NCBI GenBank assembly: GCA_018699075.1
Contig: JABIPV010000358.1
Location: 1 to 7,179 of the forward strand
Direction of reading: 5' to 3'
From: Kordiimonadaceae bacterium
GTDB lineage: Bacteria > Pseudomonadota > Alphaproteobacteria > Sphingomonadales > Emcibacteraceae
Length of the DNA stretch: 7,179 nt
The position numbers were made by a program, and so were the translations under genes. The notes below the pieces were generated by a model. The model made no database searches. It saw only the letters and a program-made list of their open reading frames with translations, and had not been told where the DNA came from. Shown here one piece after another: positions 5,291-7,179 of the stretch. Positions within the stretch are counted from its first letter, which is position 1; each line of letters starts with the position of its first letter.

Positions 5291-7179
5291 TTAATTAACC
5301 CAAGGAAAGTTCCCACGGCTGGCTTTGACGTTCTCTAACCTTACTTCTTCACCTTGCCCACTTGGCAACCATATGGCATATCCGCCATTATTATAAAAAT
5401 CCCAGCGATCAAGTACATAGGGTGCTGCACAGTTTATTTCAACGGGAACAAGGCTGACGATAACGTCTGCTGTTTGGCAATCTTCCGTGAGGGCTTGTTC
5501 ATTTTGCACTAACGAAATCAATAAATTATCTGCACGCGTTGGCCTGTATAGACAACTTAGTGTATCACAGCTCAATTCCCTGCCTTCTGAGTTTTCAGGC
5601 GCGAATGTATCATACTTCCATCTTACCACTTCATCTTGGCCAAGGCGTTGTCGCCAACGGTCCTTGACGATGCGGCTGGCATTTAATTTGGATAAACTGA
5701 TGCTATTGTCTTCACCGCGAAGTCCTATCATTTTACCGCCATTATCGATCAATATATCCGGTTGAATATATGTAGCCCCTAATATTACACCTGCAATCAT
5801 TACTGGAATCCCAAGATATCGCCATTTCAAGCGCCATATACCAAGCCACAAGGCACCAACGACCAACAATATCAGTGCTGTTCCATCAATCGCAGGGATT
5901 TCCATTGTTGCCCCCGGCAAGTTTGACACCCAATAAGCAGTTGCCATGATCACTTCTAGCCCCCATGACATGGGGACAAGAGCAAGCCATTCAAGTCCAA
6001 ATGGCATCAACACCAATGTCACGACGATCCACGGCATCACCCATGAACCCATCACCGGCATGGCGATCAAATTGGCAAGCAGGCCGAATAACACCACTTT
6101 GTTAAAATGATAAAGGGCGAATGGGGCAATCGCCACTTCAGCAATTAGTGAGGTAAATAAACTACCGATGATAAAATATAGTATTTTTTGCCGAAAGCCT
6201 GCATTACCGCGAAACTTATTCATGAAATCATTTCCGAAACGCTCAAAAACAATCACCAAGGCGACTACCGCCGCAAACGACATTTGGAAACTAACGCCAA
6301 TTAAGGCTTCCGGACTGGTGATAAGGATATATGTCGCCGCAATGGCCACTAACCTTAAAGAAATTGCCTTCCGGTCGGTGAGGACATCGCCAAAAACGAT
6401 GATCACCATTATGAAAGCGCGAATGGTCGGAATGGATGCGCCACTAATGAATAAATAGCCAAGCCCCGCGAGTGCTGCAATGATCGCCGCCCATTTCTTA
6501 ATCGGGTAATTTAAGGAGGCCTTTGCAGATAATGAAAGTAATAAACGTGCCATATAAAATACAACACCACAGAGTAACCCCATATGAAGACCGGATATTG
6601 CCAATAAATGAGCAAGGCCCGCATTACGCATGGCTTCTGCTAACTCATCAGGCATACCTCCCCTAATACCGGTAATCAGTGCCGCTGCTAAGGTTCCCGT
6701 TTCGCCCGGGATTTGAAATTTAATTCTTTCGGCCATGCGTTGGCGCATTTGACTATATTTCGCGCTAAAATCGCTGTTTCTTTCTGTTATGGTCAAAGCA
6801 GACACACCGTAGCCCACGGCGCTTAAGCCTTGAAACCAAACTTGCCGTGCGTAATCATAATCACCCGGCATGGACGGTCCTGGCGGCGGCATTAATCCAG
6901 CTCGAATTTCAATTTTGTCACCTACATAAGGCATTTGATCAAATTTATTGACCCGCACGTTGACTAAGTTTAACGGATTTGTTCCCCTGATCATTGTATC
7001 TCGCAGCGTAAGACGCAATTTTCCATCATCATACATATGCACGTTTTGAACTGTACCTGTAATATTCGTCGGTCTTAATTCTTTATCCAATGTCACTGTT
7101 GCTAATGATATAACGCGGTAACTGGCAAGGCCATAGCCCGCGCCAATAAATACTACAGCCAAAATTAAATATTTTAAAA
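5291..7179 (-). CDS. comEC: ComEC/Rec2 family DNA-uptake channel protein (5' end missing)
   Basis: ComEC forms the inner-membrane channel that takes single-stranded DNA into the cytoplasm during natural transformation. The frame stays open to the right edge. The codon at 7162-7160 is TTG, and LKYLI precedes it in the same frame inside what looks like a membrane helix, so it is probably an internal Leu and the true start lies outside. Counting from that codon, an extracytoplasmic DUF4131-like beta-rich region covers about 20-125. The Competence domain follows, with the hallmark AHLLAISGLHMGLL (184-197), GASIPTIRAF (241-250) and many hydrophobic helices to about 465. The last 160 residues form a soluble tail with four Cys (532, 537, 562, 578) and no HxHxDH motif, so no classical metallo-beta-lactamase nuclease is visible; I recall similar tails in alphaproteobacterial relatives. 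It is convergent with the lipoprotein gene across 46 bases. Confidence 0.93.
   Translation of the reverse strand, partial: LKYLILAVVFIGAGYGLASYRVISLATVTLDKELRPTNITGTVQNVHMYDDGKLRLTLRDTMIRGTNPLNLVNVRVNKFDQMPYVGDKIEIRAGLMPPPGPSMPGDYDYARQVWFQGLSAVGYGVSALTITERNSDFSAKYSQMRQRMAERIKFQIPGETGTLAAALITGIRGGMPDELAEAMRNAGLAHLLAISGLHMGLLCGVVFYMARLLLSLSAKASLNYPIKKWAAIIAALAGLGYLFISGASIPTIRAFIMVIIVFGDVLTDRKAISLRLVAIAATYILITSPEALIGVSFQMSFAAVVALVIVFERFGNDFMNKFRGNAGFRQKILYFIIGSLFTSLIAEVAIAPFALYHFNKVVLFGLLANLIAMPVMGSWVMPWIVVTLVLMPFGLEWLALVPMSWGLEVIMATAYWVSNLPGATMEIPAIDGTALILLVVGALWLGIWRLKWRYLGIPVMIAGVILGATYIQPDILIDNGGKMIGLRGEDNSISLSKLNASRIVKDRWRQRLGQDEVVRWKYDTFAPENSEGRELSCDTLSCLYRPTRADNLLISLVQNEQALTEDCQTADVIVSLVPVEINCAAPYVLDRWDFYNNGGYAIWLPSGQGEEVRLENVKASRGNFPWVN

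Noticed and set aside
6168..6458. Plus-strand open frame of 96 codons opposite comEC
   Set aside because: It is antisense to conserved membrane helices of ComEC and has no family features.
7160..7162. TTG as the start codon of comEC
   Set aside because: The frame is open upstream to the window edge with hydrophobic residues (LKYLI) continuing the helix, and no ribosome binding site precedes it. The true start is outside the window.

Overview
The window reads as a stretch of bacterial chromosome, most likely from an alphaproteobacterium of moderate G+C. The evidence is the N-terminus of an AatA-type aspartate aminotransferase (MAFIADALARIKPSPTIAV), a UvrB of the alphaproteobacterial type, and a ComEC whose C-terminal tail is not a recognisable metallo-beta-lactamase domain. 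I see no insertion sequence, phage gene, CRISPR array, rRNA or tRNA. A marine AT-leaning order is possible, but I cannot fix the order from sequence alone.

Layout: (1) 1-224, minus strand: 5' end of an aspartate aminotransferase gene running off the left edge. (2) 225-335: divergent intergenic region with three TTGCA/TGCAA elements. (3) 336-2519, plus strand: a full-length uvrB reading frame broken by one in-frame TAG at 1608-1610, just after helicase motif III, where relatives usually carry an aromatic residue (Trp or Tyr). The frame is otherwise intact and well conserved. (4) 2520-2581: short gap holding nested inverted repeats and a good ribosome binding site. (5) 2582-4474, plus: a thiamine-diphosphate enzyme resembling benzoylformate decarboxylase/acetolactate synthase, with an apparent twin-arginine export signal. 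(6) 4477-5244, plus: a predicted lipoprotein of unknown function, two bases after the previous stop. (7) 5291-7179, minus: comEC/rec2, converging on the lipoprotein gene and lacking its 5' end, which lies beyond the right edge.

The genes fall into housekeeping functions (amino-acid metabolism, nucleotide excision repair, DNA uptake) and a less ordinary two-gene unit: a putatively exported thiamine-diphosphate enzyme followed at once by a lipoprotein. The tight spacing suggests translation from one mRNA and a shared job in the cell envelope. That pair and the amber codon inside uvrB are the two points most worth following up.
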